Source: an uncultured Oscillospiraceae bacterium (GTDB taxonomy: Bacteria; Bacillota; Clostridia; Oscillospirales; Oscillospiraceae). Taken from it: DNA of 63,925 bases. This document shows, piece by piece, positions 31,596 to 40,963 of the stretch. Location: contig CAJUKT010000045.1 of the NCBI GenBank assembly GCA_910587255.1, forward strand, positions 1 through 63,925, read 5' to 3'. Numbering within the stretch: the stretch's first letter is position 1; each line of letters starts with the position of its first letter. A program made the translations under genes and the position numbers. The notes beneath the pieces were generated by a model. It did no database searches. It was not told the DNA's origin and was given only the letters and a program-made list of their open reading frames with translations.

Positions 31596-32909
31596 TCAAT
31601 GCGCCTGTGCATATTGGCAGAACCGCATCAAAATAGTGGCCACCTGGGCCCGGACGGCGGAGCCGCCGGGTTGGAGGGTGGCGCTGTCCACGCCGGTGAT
31701 AAGGCCGGTATGAACTGCCCAGGCCATGGCGTCCACGGCGTAGGGGCTGACCTGGCCCGCGTCCGCGTAGATGGACAGATCAGCCCTGCCGCTGACATCC
31801 AGCCCCTTGCGCTGGGCGTAGCGGTAGAGGATGGCCGCCATCTGCTCCCTGGTGATGGGATTCTGCGGCTCGAACAGGCCGGTCTCATAGCCATTAACTA
31901 CCCCGTTGGCGGCGGCCCAGGCCACCGGCGCGGCGTAGTACTCGCCCTGCGGCACATCCGGGAAGCTGGCGCCGCCCGCCGCCGGGGAGCCCTCGTAGCG
32001 GTAGAGGATGGTGACGATCATGCCCCGGGTGGTGGTCGCCCAAGGGGAGAACAGATCAGGGCTGGTGCCGTTCATCAGCTTGTTATTGTAGACGTAGGCC
32101 ACGGCGTCCCGGAACCAATCGCCCTGCGCCACATCGCGGAAGGGCAGCGTGGCGGGCTGGGTGGGCGTGAAGGTCACGGCGATGGTGACGGCGGAGGAGG
32201 GCATAACGAAGGACCATTTGCCGCCGCCCAGGCCGGAAACGGGCACCCCGCGCCCCTGGCTGTCAGTGACGGCCAGGGAGTTGAGAATATAGCCGGAGTT
32301 GGGGGATGTTGTCACAATGACCGTTTCCCCCGGGGCGGCATGGGTGGTGCTGAACTGCACGGAGCCGCCGGCCGTGCCGGGGGCCGCCTGCACCGGGTAG
32401 CGGGTGACGCCGCCGCCCCAGTTGTTGTCCCAGCTGTTATCCCAGCCGGGACCCGGATCGTAGCCGCCCTGGGTGGGGGCGTTTTTGATGGCCAGGCCGC
32501 TGGCGGTAACCTCCTCTGTGTCGTTGGGCCCCACATTGACCAGCTTCAGGCTGGGGACCGACTCCACGGTGATGCCCTGGGCCGCGAGGGAGCCCAAGGA
32601 CAGGGCGTTGGTCAGGCCCAGCGTGGACTTGGAGGCGATGTAGAGGGTGAGGCTGTTCCCGCTTACCGTGTACGTGGTGTGGGTATCCCCGGTGGACAGG
32701 GTGGGCGCAAACGTAAAGCTGCCCGCGGCCTCCTGATTCAGGTTCAGGGTGATCTGGACTGCGGTATAGCGCCCGGTCAGGCCCTGAAGGCTGACCGACT
32801 GGCCGTCCATCTGGAGCCAGGGTGAGCCGGAGGAGGCTGCCGCCGCCGGGCATACCAGCAGCGCGGCGGCCAGCGTCAGGGCCAGGAGCAAGGAAAGGGT
32901 GCGTTTCAT
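31596..32909 (-). CDS. Secreted SLH-domain protein with a cohesin-like N-terminal module
   Basis: The 437-residue protein has a signal peptide (MKRTLSLLLALTLAAALLVCPAAAA). A beta-rich module follows (about 28-140; YTAVQITLNLNQEAAGSFTF, SLTLYIASKSTLGLTNALSL), then a Trp/Gly/Asp-rich linker and a repeat ending MPSSAVTIAVTFTP. Three S-layer homology repeats close it (from about 255 on; FRDVAQGDWFRDAVAYVYNN, FPDVPQGEYYAAPVAWAAAN, IYADAGQVSPYAVDAMAWAV). SLH repeats bind pyruvylated cell-wall polymers. The N-terminal module looks loosely like a cohesin or similar binding domain; this is inference. It is translationally coupled to the dockerin-bearing M60 peptidase (ATGA overlap). AGGAGG lies 9 bases before the chosen ATG. 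Confidence 0.85.
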   Translation of the reverse strand: MKRTLSLLLALTLAAALLVCPAAAASSGSPWLQMDGQSVSLQGLTGRYTAVQITLNLNQEAAGSFTFAPTLSTGDTHTTYTVSGNSLTLYIASKSTLGLTNALSLGSLAAQGITVESVPSLKLVNVGPNDTEEVTASGLAIKNAPTQGGYDPGPGWDNSWDNNWGGGVTRYPVQAAPGTAGGSVQFSTTHAAPGETVIVTTSPNSGYILNSLAVTDSQGRGVPVSGLGGGKWSFVMPSSAVTIAVTFTPTQPATLPFRDVAQGDWFRDAVAYVYNNKLMNGTSPDLFSPWATTTRGMIVTILYRYEGSPAAGGASFPDVPQGEYYAAPVAWAAANGVVNGYETGLFEPQNPITREQMAAILYRYAQRKGLDVSGRADLSIYADAGQVSPYAVDAMAWAVHTGLITGVDSATLQPGGSAVRAQVATILMRFCQYAQAH

Positions 32910-32923
32910 GGGCATGGTCCTCC

Positions 32924-35900
32924 TCATTGGATGCCCGTGCCCGTCAGGACGATCTCGGGCAGGGTGTCATAGTCGGGGAAGCTGATCCACAGCGTCTCGC
33001 TGGTCAGCCGCTTCCCCTCTGCGCTGTTGGGGGTGTCGGTGCGGTAGAGCACCGCGCGGATCTCAGTGGGGTTATTGCTCTCTTCCAGCTCGCCGGTCTC
33101 TGCGTTGAGATCCTGGGAAACGCCGGTCTGCACATTCAGGACCCTTTCCGCCTCCAGATCGGGCACAAAGATCCAGAAGCCGTCGCTGGTGTCGCTCACC
33201 TTGCCGCCCTCGGGCACCTCGGCGAACAGGAGGGAGTAGCCGTTCATCGCCCGCTCCACATAGCCCTTATCCGCTTCGGTCCCATCGCCGGGCTCGGCGG
33301 CCTCCTTCACCGTGCTGTAGCGCACCTCCACCTCAGCGCTGTTGTAGGCCGGGTCGCCCCGATAGGTGCCCACCACCACCAGCGTGCCGGCGGGGATCAC
33401 CTGGTCCGCATTGCCGCCGTAGCGGAACTCGTTCTGGAGCCTGCCCACCGTGACGCCGGGATAGAAATCCACCCGGTCGCCGGGATAGTCCAGCAGCGTG
33501 ACCTGGGCCGCCCCGGAAAGCCCGGTGACCCGCACCGCCGTCACATCGTAGGTCCAAATGCGGGAATCCTTGGCGGGGTCCGCCCCAGGCTTGGTGAAGT
33601 AGGTTACGGTCTCATTGCCGGACAGCTCGCCCTCACGGACCGTAATCCAGTCGCCGGTGGTCTGGACCTGCACCGTGTAATGCCCGCTCAGGTTCGCCCC
33701 GGCGATCTTCACGCCGGTGACGGAGGCAGTCCTGGTCAGGGTTGCGGTGACGGTATCGCCCTGCTGGCCGGTGGTGTACAAGCCGGAATCAATGGCGGCG
33801 TCCCAGGCTATGCGCACCTCGCCCGCCGTGGCCTCCGGGCCCATATTGCCCAGTTTGTCCACGGGGACGACGCTGTAGGTATAGGTCAGGTTATTGGCCG
33901 GGCCCAGGTCGTCAATGTAGGTACTGGCTATGGTAAAGGCGATGTGCTTGCCGTTGCGGCGGATCTCATAGCCCAGGATGGAAGCGTCCCCGCCTGTGAT
34001 GGTCAGCACGGCATTGTTTTTGTCGGCTGCCGCGGTCACGGCGACAGTGCCTGCAAAGCCCGCCTCCCCGTTCAGCCGGGCGGTATAGGAGTTATCGTTG
34101 AGATACCAGATAGCCCGCGCCTCCTTGGCGGGGTAGCTGGCCAGGGCCTGCTTCACGCCGTCGCTGAGCACCAGGCCCCAGCGGGTAAAGAACTCGGTCA
34201 GATCCCGGTTGACAATCTTGGAGGCGATGAGGGCCACCCGCTCGTCATAGGTATAGCTGCCGTACTCCTTATTCTTCCAGCTGGTAAAGAACTGGTTGAA
34301 GAAGTTCAGCGGCTGGTCCCCATTGTCGTAGGCCAGGTGGAGCTGCCAGTACATGGCCAGCTGGACAAACACGCTTCCGGCGGAGCCGGGCCAGCCTGCG
34401 CTGGTCTTGTCGTAGACCGCCGCCCAGATATTGCTCTTGGTCAGGCGGGTGGGCAGGGTCATGGCGGCGCCGTCATAGGCCTGGACGGCCAGGGAATAGA
34501 TGTTGTTGGTGATTTCCGCCTTGCCCAGCTTATCCATGTTGTGGCCGATTTCGTGGGCGATGCCCCAGCCAAACAGGCTGTTGTCACGATTCTGGCCGGT
34601 GACGGACACGGGCCTGCCGCACACCAGCCCGGTGGTGGAGCCCCAGCCCACGCCCACATGGCTGCCGGCGGCGTACATGAAGGCCCCGGCGAACATGCGC
34701 ATGTAGCGGATATTCTGGCGGGTGGTCATGGGATAGCGGTAGCCGGCCATGGTGGTGCCGGCGGGGATGATGCCCTGGACCTTGTTGGCCACAAACAGCA
34801 CATCCTCCCAGGCCAGCACGTTTTGGTACATGGCGTCCACCATCTCTTCGACGCCCCGGTTGGTGCCCTTCAGCCCGGCCAGCGCCTGGGAGGCGGGGAT
34901 GGACAGCAGCACGCTGGGGGTGGAGATCTCGGTGGCATTGCGGATATCAGTCTGGGGCGCGGCAGAGTTCAGCGCCGCCACATAGGATTCCAGCTGGGTT
35001 ACGTAGGTGCGGATAGCGTCTTTGCGCGCGGTCTCGTCCATACCGTACCAGCCGGACAGCTCCAGCACAGGCATGGCAAAGGAGTTGGAATCCACCCGGA
35101 CCTGGAGCCTGATCTGTTCAGGATTGGCCCCAGCGTAGGTCAGGTACAGCGGGCCGCCCCGCTCCGCGTCCAGGGAGCCGATCTTGGGCACGGTGATGTA
35201 GTTGCGGCCGTTCACCAGCCGGACAGACTCACCCTTCCAGATGCCGGACTCGCCGAAGAACTGGGTAAACGTCACATACACCGGCGCGTCGGTGGGCAGC
35301 TGGGCGTAGACGGCCACCGTGGCCCCGGCCCGGGCGGTCACGCCCAGGGGCTGGAGAGCACTGGCGGACTGGCCGTATTGGCTGTCCTTGCTGCCGTCCC
35401 GGCTCTGGAAGCTGCTCTTGACCGCACCCAGGGCGGAGGCATCGCCCGCCAGCAGCGCCTGGGCCAGCTTCAGCTCGTCCCGCAGCCGGGCCAGATCCAG
35501 ATAGAAATCGGCCTTGGCCTCCAGCCGGGCGGAGAGGGCGCTGATCTGCTCTCCCGTCACGCCGGACTTGAGGGCGGTAAAGGTTCCGTCGGCAAACAGC
35601 GCGGCGATATCCTCCGCCAGGCTGTCGCTCTTATAGAAGGCCATCTCGGAGATGCTCACCCGGCAGCCGTTCCCCTCCCGCTCATTGAGGGAGATGGTCA
35701 GGGACTTGACCCCCTTCACCGCGGCGAAGGGCAGCACCAGATAGTTCTTTTGGACATTCATGGAGGGGGCGTAGTACAGCGTCTCGCTGAGCAGCGTCTC
35801 CCCATTGCTGTCCTTCGCGGTCACGGTGTAGGAGCGAAGGGCATACTTGTGGTTTCCGCCCAGGTAGGGCACCAGGATAACATAATTCATGTCCTGGGGC

Positions 35901-37729
35901 TGGGTAAAGGTATAGGTGAAGTGGCTGTTCAGGCTCCAGTTCTGGGCCACCCAGTAGGTGGCCGCGTCGCCGTCCACCACCTGGCCGACGGCAAAGCCGG
36001 GGCACAGCTTACGGTCTACATTGTTGGGGTCTGTCATGACCACCGACTCCACCAGTCCGTTATTGATGCGGTCCTCCTGGGGCAGCTCGGGCATGACCAG
36101 CTCCTCACGCTGGGGCGTGCCGGAGGCAGTGGCGGAGTACGGGCCTGTTCCCCTGCTATTGCCCGCCTTCACCGCCACCTGGTAGGTTACGCCGTTGGTC
36201 AAGCCGGTGATGGTGGTGGTGGTAACAGACAGATTGCCGCCGTACTGGGTAAAGGCGCTCTGGCCCGCCTGGCGGTAGAACACCTGATAATAAGACGCGT
36301 CCTTGGTCTGGCCCCAGCTCAGGCGCAGGGACTGGTCGGCGGCGGTTACCGAGATGTTAGAGGGCGCGCCGGGGACGCCGCCCGGCTCCGGCGCGGCGGA
36401 TATCACATCAGAGGGCACGCCCCTCCAGTCGCCGTTGACGGCGGTGACCCGGAACTGGTAGGTTTTCAGGTTCTCCAGCCCGGTGACGGTGGCCCGGGTG
36501 GAGTTGGCGGACAGCTGCTGATCCAGCTTGCCTCCGGCGCCGTATTCAATGACATAGCCGGTGACATTGTGCACCGCGGCCCACTCCAGGGTTATCTGGC
36601 CGTTGCCGGGGGTGGCCGCCAGATTCTGAACCTGGTCGTTTTTAGGGCTTTCGGGCACAATGTCCTTCAGGAATTCAATGTCGCGCACCACGGCATAGCT
36701 GGCATCGTTCTGGGTTGCGGTGACGGTGATGGTGACCTTTTTCACCGCCACCTTAGCGCCCAGATCAATGGTGATCACCCGCTCCCCCGCGGTGCGGCCG
36801 ATGGCATGAATCCCCTGGGGGAGGGTAATGTCAAAGGGAACGGTGCGGGAGGCGCCGCTGGCGTCCTCCACCACGGCCTGTCCCTTCTGGATTGCGCCGG
36901 CAGTATCGGGACAGGTAATCTGGATTTCGCTCATCTCCACCGCGCTCCCGCCAAAGTCAATGGGGAGGGAGATGGAGCCGCTGCCGCTTTCCGGAGCCAT
37001 GGTGACGGTCCCGCTGCCCTGGAACAGCCCGGCGGCATCGCCTTGGGTAAAGGTGATGCCGGTGATGTCCACACGGGGGGAAATAATGGCGGCCGTATCA
37101 TACGCCTGGGCCTCGTTTGCGCGCCCCACGTTATGGCTGGCGTAGGCCAGGTCGGTGATATCCACCTTGCCGTCCCCATTGAGGTCGTAGGCGGCGGTGC
37201 TCCCGCCCAGGTTGGCGTCTATCGCGTCCAGGTCGGCGCTGTCGATTTTGCCGTCCCCGTTCACATCGCCCAGGGAGAAGGTGCCGTCCCCGGTGCCCGC
37301 AACCAGGTGCTTGGAATAGCCGTCCAGCCTCACGGTCTGGGCAAAGGCTTTATATCCCGTCCCGGTGAGCTCCACCCGGTACTCCCCCCCGGCGGGCAGG
37401 CCGGTGAGCTCCACCACGTAATAGCCCACCCGGCCCTCACCGTTCAGGGGGGCGCCGTCCACGTTGTTCACCTGAACGGGGATATCCTGGGTTCCCGCCG
37501 GCAGGGGAACGGTAATGTCCTTCCCGCTGCCGGTCACATGCAGCTTGATGTTGCGCCCTGCGGCGCTGTCCGGCGTCTGGGGCAGGTCAAACCGAAGGGT
37601 AAGGCCCAGGGAACCGGCGAGGGGGGCCGAGGAATCCGCCGCGCTGGCGGCGGGCAGGCCCGTCAGGCAGAGGGAGCACGCCATAATCAGGCTGAGCGCC
37701 CCGGAGATCAATCGTCTTGCTGCTTTCAT
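32924..37729 (-). CDS. Secreted M60-like metallopeptidase with dockerin and FN3 modules (mucinase type)
   Basis: The 1,601-residue protein has a signal peptide (to about 31) and an N-terminal beta domain. A dockerin type I module sits at about 154-202 with two EF-like loops (DVNGDGKIDSADLDAID and DLNGDGKVDITDLAYAS). A carbohydrate-binding-like region, two fibronectin type III domains (about 363-448 and 454-539) and a discoidin-like domain (about 557-700) follow. Then comes an M60/enhancin-type catalytic domain with the zinc motif HEIGHNMD (first His at about 1059), and further beta domains. M60-like enzymes of gut bacteria cut O-glycosylated mucins. An N-terminal rather than C-terminal dockerin is unusual. 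AAGGAG lies 8 bases before the chosen ATG. Confidence 0.88.
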   Translation of the reverse strand: MKAARRLISGALSLIMACSLCLTGLPAASAADSSAPLAGSLGLTLRFDLPQTPDSAAGRNIKLHVTGSGKDITVPLPAGTQDIPVQVNNVDGAPLNGEGRVGYYVVELTGLPAGGEYRVELTGTGYKAFAQTVRLDGYSKHLVAGTGDGTFSLGDVNGDGKIDSADLDAIDANLGGSTAAYDLNGDGKVDITDLAYASHNVGRANEAQAYDTAAIISPRVDITGITFTQGDAAGLFQGSGTVTMAPESGSGSISLPIDFGGSAVEMSEIQITCPDTAGAIQKGQAVVEDASGASRTVPFDITLPQGIHAIGRTAGERVITIDLGAKVAVKKVTITVTATQNDASYAVVRDIEFLKDIVPESPKNDQVQNLAATPGNGQITLEWAAVHNVTGYVIEYGAGGKLDQQLSANSTRATVTGLENLKTYQFRVTAVNGDWRGVPSDVISAAPEPGGVPGAPSNISVTAADQSLRLSWGQTKDASYYQVFYRQAGQSAFTQYGGNLSVTTTTITGLTNGVTYQVAVKAGNSRGTGPYSATASGTPQREELVMPELPQEDRINNGLVESVVMTDPNNVDRKLCPGFAVGQVVDGDAATYWVAQNWSLNSHFTYTFTQPQDMNYVILVPYLGGNHKYALRSYTVTAKDSNGETLLSETLYYAPSMNVQKNYLVLPFAAVKGVKSLTISLNEREGNGCRVSISEMAFYKSDSLAEDIAALFADGTFTALKSGVTGEQISALSARLEAKADFYLDLARLRDELKLAQALLAGDASALGAVKSSFQSRDGSKDSQYGQSASALQPLGVTARAGATVAVYAQLPTDAPVYVTFTQFFGESGIWKGESVRLVNGRNYITVPKIGSLDAERGGPLYLTYAGANPEQIRLQVRVDSNSFAMPVLELSGWYGMDETARKDAIRTYVTQLESYVAALNSAAPQTDIRNATEISTPSVLLSIPASQALAGLKGTNRGVEEMVDAMYQNVLAWEDVLFVANKVQGIIPAGTTMAGYRYPMTTRQNIRYMRMFAGAFMYAAGSHVGVGWGSTTGLVCGRPVSVTGQNRDNSLFGWGIAHEIGHNMDKLGKAEITNNIYSLAVQAYDGAAMTLPTRLTKSNIWAAVYDKTSAGWPGSAGSVFVQLAMYWQLHLAYDNGDQPLNFFNQFFTSWKNKEYGSYTYDERVALIASKIVNRDLTEFFTRWGLVLSDGVKQALASYPAKEARAIWYLNDNSYTARLNGEAGFAGTVAVTAAADKNNAVLTITGGDASILGYEIRRNGKHIAFTIASTYIDDLGPANNLTYTYSVVPVDKLGNMGPEATAGEVRIAWDAAIDSGLYTTGQQGDTVTATLTRTASVTGVKIAGANLSGHYTVQVQTTGDWITVREGELSGNETVTYFTKPGADPAKDSRIWTYDVTAVRVTGLSGAAQVTLLDYPGDRVDFYPGVTVGRLQNEFRYGGNADQVIPAGTLVVVGTYRGDPAYNSAEVEVRYSTVKEAAEPGDGTEADKGYVERAMNGYSLLFAEVPEGGKVSDTSDGFWIFVPDLEAERVLNVQTGVSQDLNAETGELEESNNPTEIRAVLYRTDTPNSAEGKRLTSETLWISFPDYDTLPEIVLTGTGIQ

Positions 37730-38065
37730 GTTTGCCACTCCTTACTGATCGCTCCCACATTATGTAAATTAGGATATTATGTGGGACTATATTTTAATAT
37801 GCGGAAGCGGTCCTGTCAATGACAATCGGCATTCCCTGCGGTTTTTTCGGCACCAGGAAGCCTCTCTTTGAAAACTTGCGCACCCCAGTGCAGCCCGCTG
37901 TCCAGCACGGAGCAGGGCCGCTTCGCGCTGTGCGGCGGCCATCCGGCGGTTTCGGCTGTGAATACAGGTTCTAAGAACAAGGGTATAGCAAATCCCGGAG
38001 CCAAGGCCCCGGGATTTGTTTGATTCCCAGACGGGACAGGCCACCGCCTCCCCCCTTTTCGGGGC
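37730..38065. other. Intergenic region upstream of the M60 gene
   Basis: No gene is seen. Proximal to the M60 start is an inverted repeat TCCCACAT (37753-37760) / ATGTGGGA (37779-37786) and a sigma-E-like promoter (37774-37802). Further out an AAATCCCGG/CCGGGATTT hairpin (about 37998-38026) lies behind pyrE; its T run is weak. Confidence 0.5.
37774..37802 (-). promoter_or_regulatory. Possible sporulation sigma-E-type promoter of the M60-SLH operon
   Basis: On the minus strand GCATATT (37796-37802), 14 bases, CATAATAT (37774-37781) resembles the sigma-E pattern (KMATATT, N14, CATACANT). The -35 fits fully and the -10 differs at two bases. The -10 overlaps one arm of the inverted repeat. No sigma-A promoter of equal quality is seen. 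Confidence 0.35.
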
Positions 38066-38734
38066 CTACCCCTCCGGGGCGCCGCCAGAGGCAATCCAGC
38101 TCTCGTCCGAGGGGTTGTCCCGGAACGCGGTGAGGCGGGCAATATCCTGGGGGGCGATATAGCCCGCCCCGGCGGCCTCCCGGGCGATGGTATCGAAATC
38201 GGTGAGGCTCACGCTGCGCACATGGGCCGCGGCCAGCCGCTCCAGCCCCTTCTTCATCCCATAGGTGAAGATGCTGACGATGCCCAGCACCTCCGCCCCC
38301 GCGTCCCGGAGGGCCTCCACCACCTCAATGACGCTGCCTCCGGTGGAGATCAGATCCTCCACCACCACCACCTTCCAGCCCTTTTCCAACCGGCCCTCAA
38401 TCTGGTTTTGCCGGCCATGGTCCTTCTGTCCGGCGCGGACATAGCCCATGGGCAGCCCCAGCAGATGGGCGGTGATGGCGGCGTGGGCAATGCCGGCGGT
38501 AGCGGTGCCCATGAGCGCTTCCACGTCAGGGTATTCCCGGCGGATGGTCTCGGCCAGGGCGCGCTCCACATCGCCGCGCACCTGGGGGTCGGTGAGGGTC
38601 AGGCGGTTGTCGCAGTACACCGGGCTCTTGATGCCGCTGGCCCAGATAAAGGGCTCCTCCGGGCGGAAGAATACCGCGCGAATCTCCAGCAAGTCCTGGG
38701 CAATTTTCTTGGCGATGGCGTCTGGCGTGGTCAT
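38066..38734 (-). CDS. pyrE: Orotate phosphoribosyltransferase
   Basis: The 222-residue protein has the PRPP-binding motif VVVVEDLISTGGSVIEVVEAL and the catalytic-loop region RAGQKDHGRQNQIEG. It joins orotate to phosphoribosyl pyrophosphate to give orotidine monophosphate. It follows pyrF by 32 bases; together they encode the last two steps of UMP synthesis. AAGGAAAGGTGA precedes the ATG. The C-terminus (NPSDESWIASGGAPEG) slightly exceeds the usual core. Confidence 0.95.
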   Translation of the reverse strand: MTTPDAIAKKIAQDLLEIRAVFFRPEEPFIWASGIKSPVYCDNRLTLTDPQVRGDVERALAETIRREYPDVEALMGTATAGIAHAAITAHLLGLPMGYVRAGQKDHGRQNQIEGRLEKGWKVVVVEDLISTGGSVIEVVEALRDAGAEVLGIVSIFTYGMKKGLERLAAAHVRSVSLTDFDTIAREAAGAGYIAPQDIARLTAFRDNPSDESWIASGGAPEG

Positions 38735-38766
38735 ATCTGTCACCTTTCCTTTTGCGTTTTCGGGCG

Positions 38767-39465
38767 TCAGCCCACAAATTCCGCCACACACCGGCGGTAG
38801 GCCGACACGGGATCGGCCGCCTGGAGGATGGGCCGCCCCACCACAATATAATCGCTGCCCAGCTCCCGGGCCCGGGCCGGGGTAGTGACCCTGGCCTGAT
38901 CCCCCGTCTCCCCGTCGTCAAAGCGCACCCCGGGGGTAACGGTGAGAAAGCCCCCGCCGCAGGCTTCATGGACCTTCCCGGCCTCCAGGGGCGAGCACAC
39001 CACGCCGTCCAGCCCCGCCCCGGCGGCGCATTTGGCGTAGTGCATCACCACCTGATCCAGCGGCTTTTCGATGAGCAGCTCCCGCTCCATCCGCTCCTGG
39101 CTGATGGAGGTCAGCTGGGTGACGGCGATGAGCAGGGGACGGGAGCCGTCCGGCCGGACGAGGCCCTCCAGGGCCGCCTCCATCATGGCCGCGCCCCCGG
39201 CGGCATGGAGGTTCACCATGTCCACGTCCAGCCCGGCCAGACGGGCCATGGAGCGTTTCACGGTATTGGGGATATCGTGGAGCTTCAGATCCAGAAAAAT
39301 TTTGTGGCCCCGGGACTTGATCTCCCGGATGATGGCGGGGCCCTCGGCAAAGTAGAGCTCCATGCCGATTTTCACAAAGGGCTTCTCAGATGAAAAGCCG
39401 TCCAAAAAGTTCAGCGCCTTGCTCCGGCTGTCCAGGTCCAGCGCGATGATGACGTCCTTGCCCAT
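38767..39465 (-). CDS. pyrF: Orotidine 5'-phosphate decarboxylase
   Basis: The 232-residue protein starts MGKDVIIALDLDSR and has the catalytic DLKLHDIPNTVK motif with the essential Lys/Asp pair. The C-terminal phosphate-binding block is SDYIVVGRPILQAADP. It produces UMP. GGGAGGT precedes the ATG. It is the first gene of a pyrF-pyrE pair; the other pyr genes and a PyrR leader are not visible here. Confidence 0.95.
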   Translation of the reverse strand: MGKDVIIALDLDSRSKALNFLDGFSSEKPFVKIGMELYFAEGPAIIREIKSRGHKIFLDLKLHDIPNTVKRSMARLAGLDVDMVNLHAAGGAAMMEAALEGLVRPDGSRPLLIAVTQLTSISQERMERELLIEKPLDQVVMHYAKCAAGAGLDGVVCSPLEAGKVHEACGGGFLTVTPGVRFDDGETGDQARVTTPARARELGSDYIVVGRPILQAADPVSAYRRCVAEFVG

Positions 39466-39489
39466 AGGGCACCTCCCAAATATGATTTT

Positions 39490-40842
39490 TTATTTTCTGT
39501 CGTACTTTTCGCCGTCCAGCAGGCCCTCGCTCTTGGCCACGCAGATGCTGGTCACCGCGTCGCCCACCACGTTCAAGGCGGTCACCAGCATCTCAATGGG
39601 CCGATTGATGGCCAGGATGAGGGAGTAGGCCAGCAGCGCCCCCTCGTTGACAAACCCCACCCCGGACAGGATGGTGAACAGTACGATAGCCCCCGCTCCC
39701 GGCGCCGCGGGGGTGCCCGCGGAGGCGATGAGGGCCAGCACGGCGATGACCACAAGCTGGGTGAGGCTCAGGGAGTAACCGGCACAGCCGGCGATGAACA
39801 CCGTGGCGACCACCTGCATGATGGCGGTGCCGTTCATGTTGATGGTCATGCCCAGGGGGAGGACAAAGGAGGCGATGGTCTCGTCCACGCCCAGATCCTC
39901 GGTACAGGTCTTGTAGTTGAGGGGCAGGGCGGCGGCGCTGGAGGAGGTGGAGAAGCCGAACACCGCCACCTTGCTGATTTTTTTCAGAAAAGTAACCGGG
40001 TTTTTCCGCGCCCCCACGGCCACGATCAGCGGGTAGCCCACGATGAGATAGAGCAGCAGCAGCGCCACCGCAGCCACCACGTAGGCAAAGGCGGGGCGCA
40101 GATGGTTAATGCCGTAGGTGGCGAAGGTGCGCACCAGCAGCACAAAGATGGCGAAGGGGCCGAACTTGTTGACCACGTAGTTAAGGAACACCACCACTAC
40201 GTCGTTGAGCTCCTGCACCAGCTTGCGCAGGGTAGCGGTCTTTTCCTCGCCCAGGGCGTTCATGGACAGGCCCAGGCACACCGCCAGGAACACCACGGCC
40301 AGCACAGCCGTGTTGCTGCCGAAGGCGGTGACGATGTTGGCGGGCACCATATTCAAAATCACGTTCATGGGATTGGCGCCGGTGGAGCCGGCGTTACCCG
40401 CCAGCCCCTCCACATGGGCGGCAAAGAGACCCGCGTTATACAGCGCGCTGCCGGTGCAGCAGGCCAGCACCAGCGCAAAAAAAGAACAGATCAGAAACCA
40501 GATGAGGGTTTTGGCGGAAATGCGCCCTAACGTTCTGGTGTCTGAAATCTGTCCGATCGCCAAAGTAATGGAGGTAAATACCATGGGTACGATGATGAGC
40601 TGAAGGGAACGGATGAACAGCTGACCGATCAAATAGAAAATACCGAGGGCCTTTTCCGCCCCCTGCGCGGTGATGTCCTGGAAAAAAAGGTTGTTGACGA
40701 TATTCCAAACCGCCTCTTTTCCCGCACCCGTCAAGGACTCCCTCAAAAACAACAGCAACACTCCGGCCACAAGGCCGCAGATCAGGGAGATGCCCATTTT
40801 TTCCGCCAGCGAGAGCGCATGGCGCTTGCTCTGATTCCCCAT
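39490..40842 (-). CDS. Dicarboxylate/amino acid:cation symporter (DAACS family)
   Basis: The 450-residue membrane protein has the Glt/SstT-type signatures: serine-rich re-entrant loop FGFSTSSSAAALPL, NMNGTAIMQV and the sodium/substrate region AGTPAAPGAGAIVL with AINRPIEMLVTALNVVGDAV. It couples uptake of glutamate, aspartate, serine/threonine or dicarboxylates to a cation gradient. It has eight membrane helices plus two re-entrant loops. AGGAGGAG precedes the chosen ATG. The gene is 24 bases from pyrF and may be part of its transcript. Confidence 0.93.
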   Translation of the reverse strand: MGNQSKRHALSLAEKMGISLICGLVAGVLLLFLRESLTGAGKEAVWNIVNNLFFQDITAQGAEKALGIFYLIGQLFIRSLQLIIVPMVFTSITLAIGQISDTRTLGRISAKTLIWFLICSFFALVLACCTGSALYNAGLFAAHVEGLAGNAGSTGANPMNVILNMVPANIVTAFGSNTAVLAVVFLAVCLGLSMNALGEEKTATLRKLVQELNDVVVVFLNYVVNKFGPFAIFVLLVRTFATYGINHLRPAFAYVVAAVALLLLYLIVGYPLIVAVGARKNPVTFLKKISKVAVFGFSTSSSAAALPLNYKTCTEDLGVDETIASFVLPLGMTINMNGTAIMQVVATVFIAGCAGYSLSLTQLVVIAVLALIASAGTPAAPGAGAIVLFTILSGVGFVNEGALLAYSLILAINRPIEMLVTALNVVGDAVTSICVAKSEGLLDGEKYDRK

Positions 40843-40963
40843 GTGTACTCCTCCTATGTCATATTTTTGGGATATGCCCAAACTTTCGACACTATACCAT
40901 AGTTCGCCTCATTTGTAAAGCCCTGAATTTTATCGTTAGGATTCCCGTGCCATAACCGGCAAG

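Noticed and set aside
32822..37822. 1,666-codon frame antisense to the M60 gene
   Set aside because: Same GC-bias artefact; the sense strand has a signal peptide, dockerin, FN3 and zinc motif.
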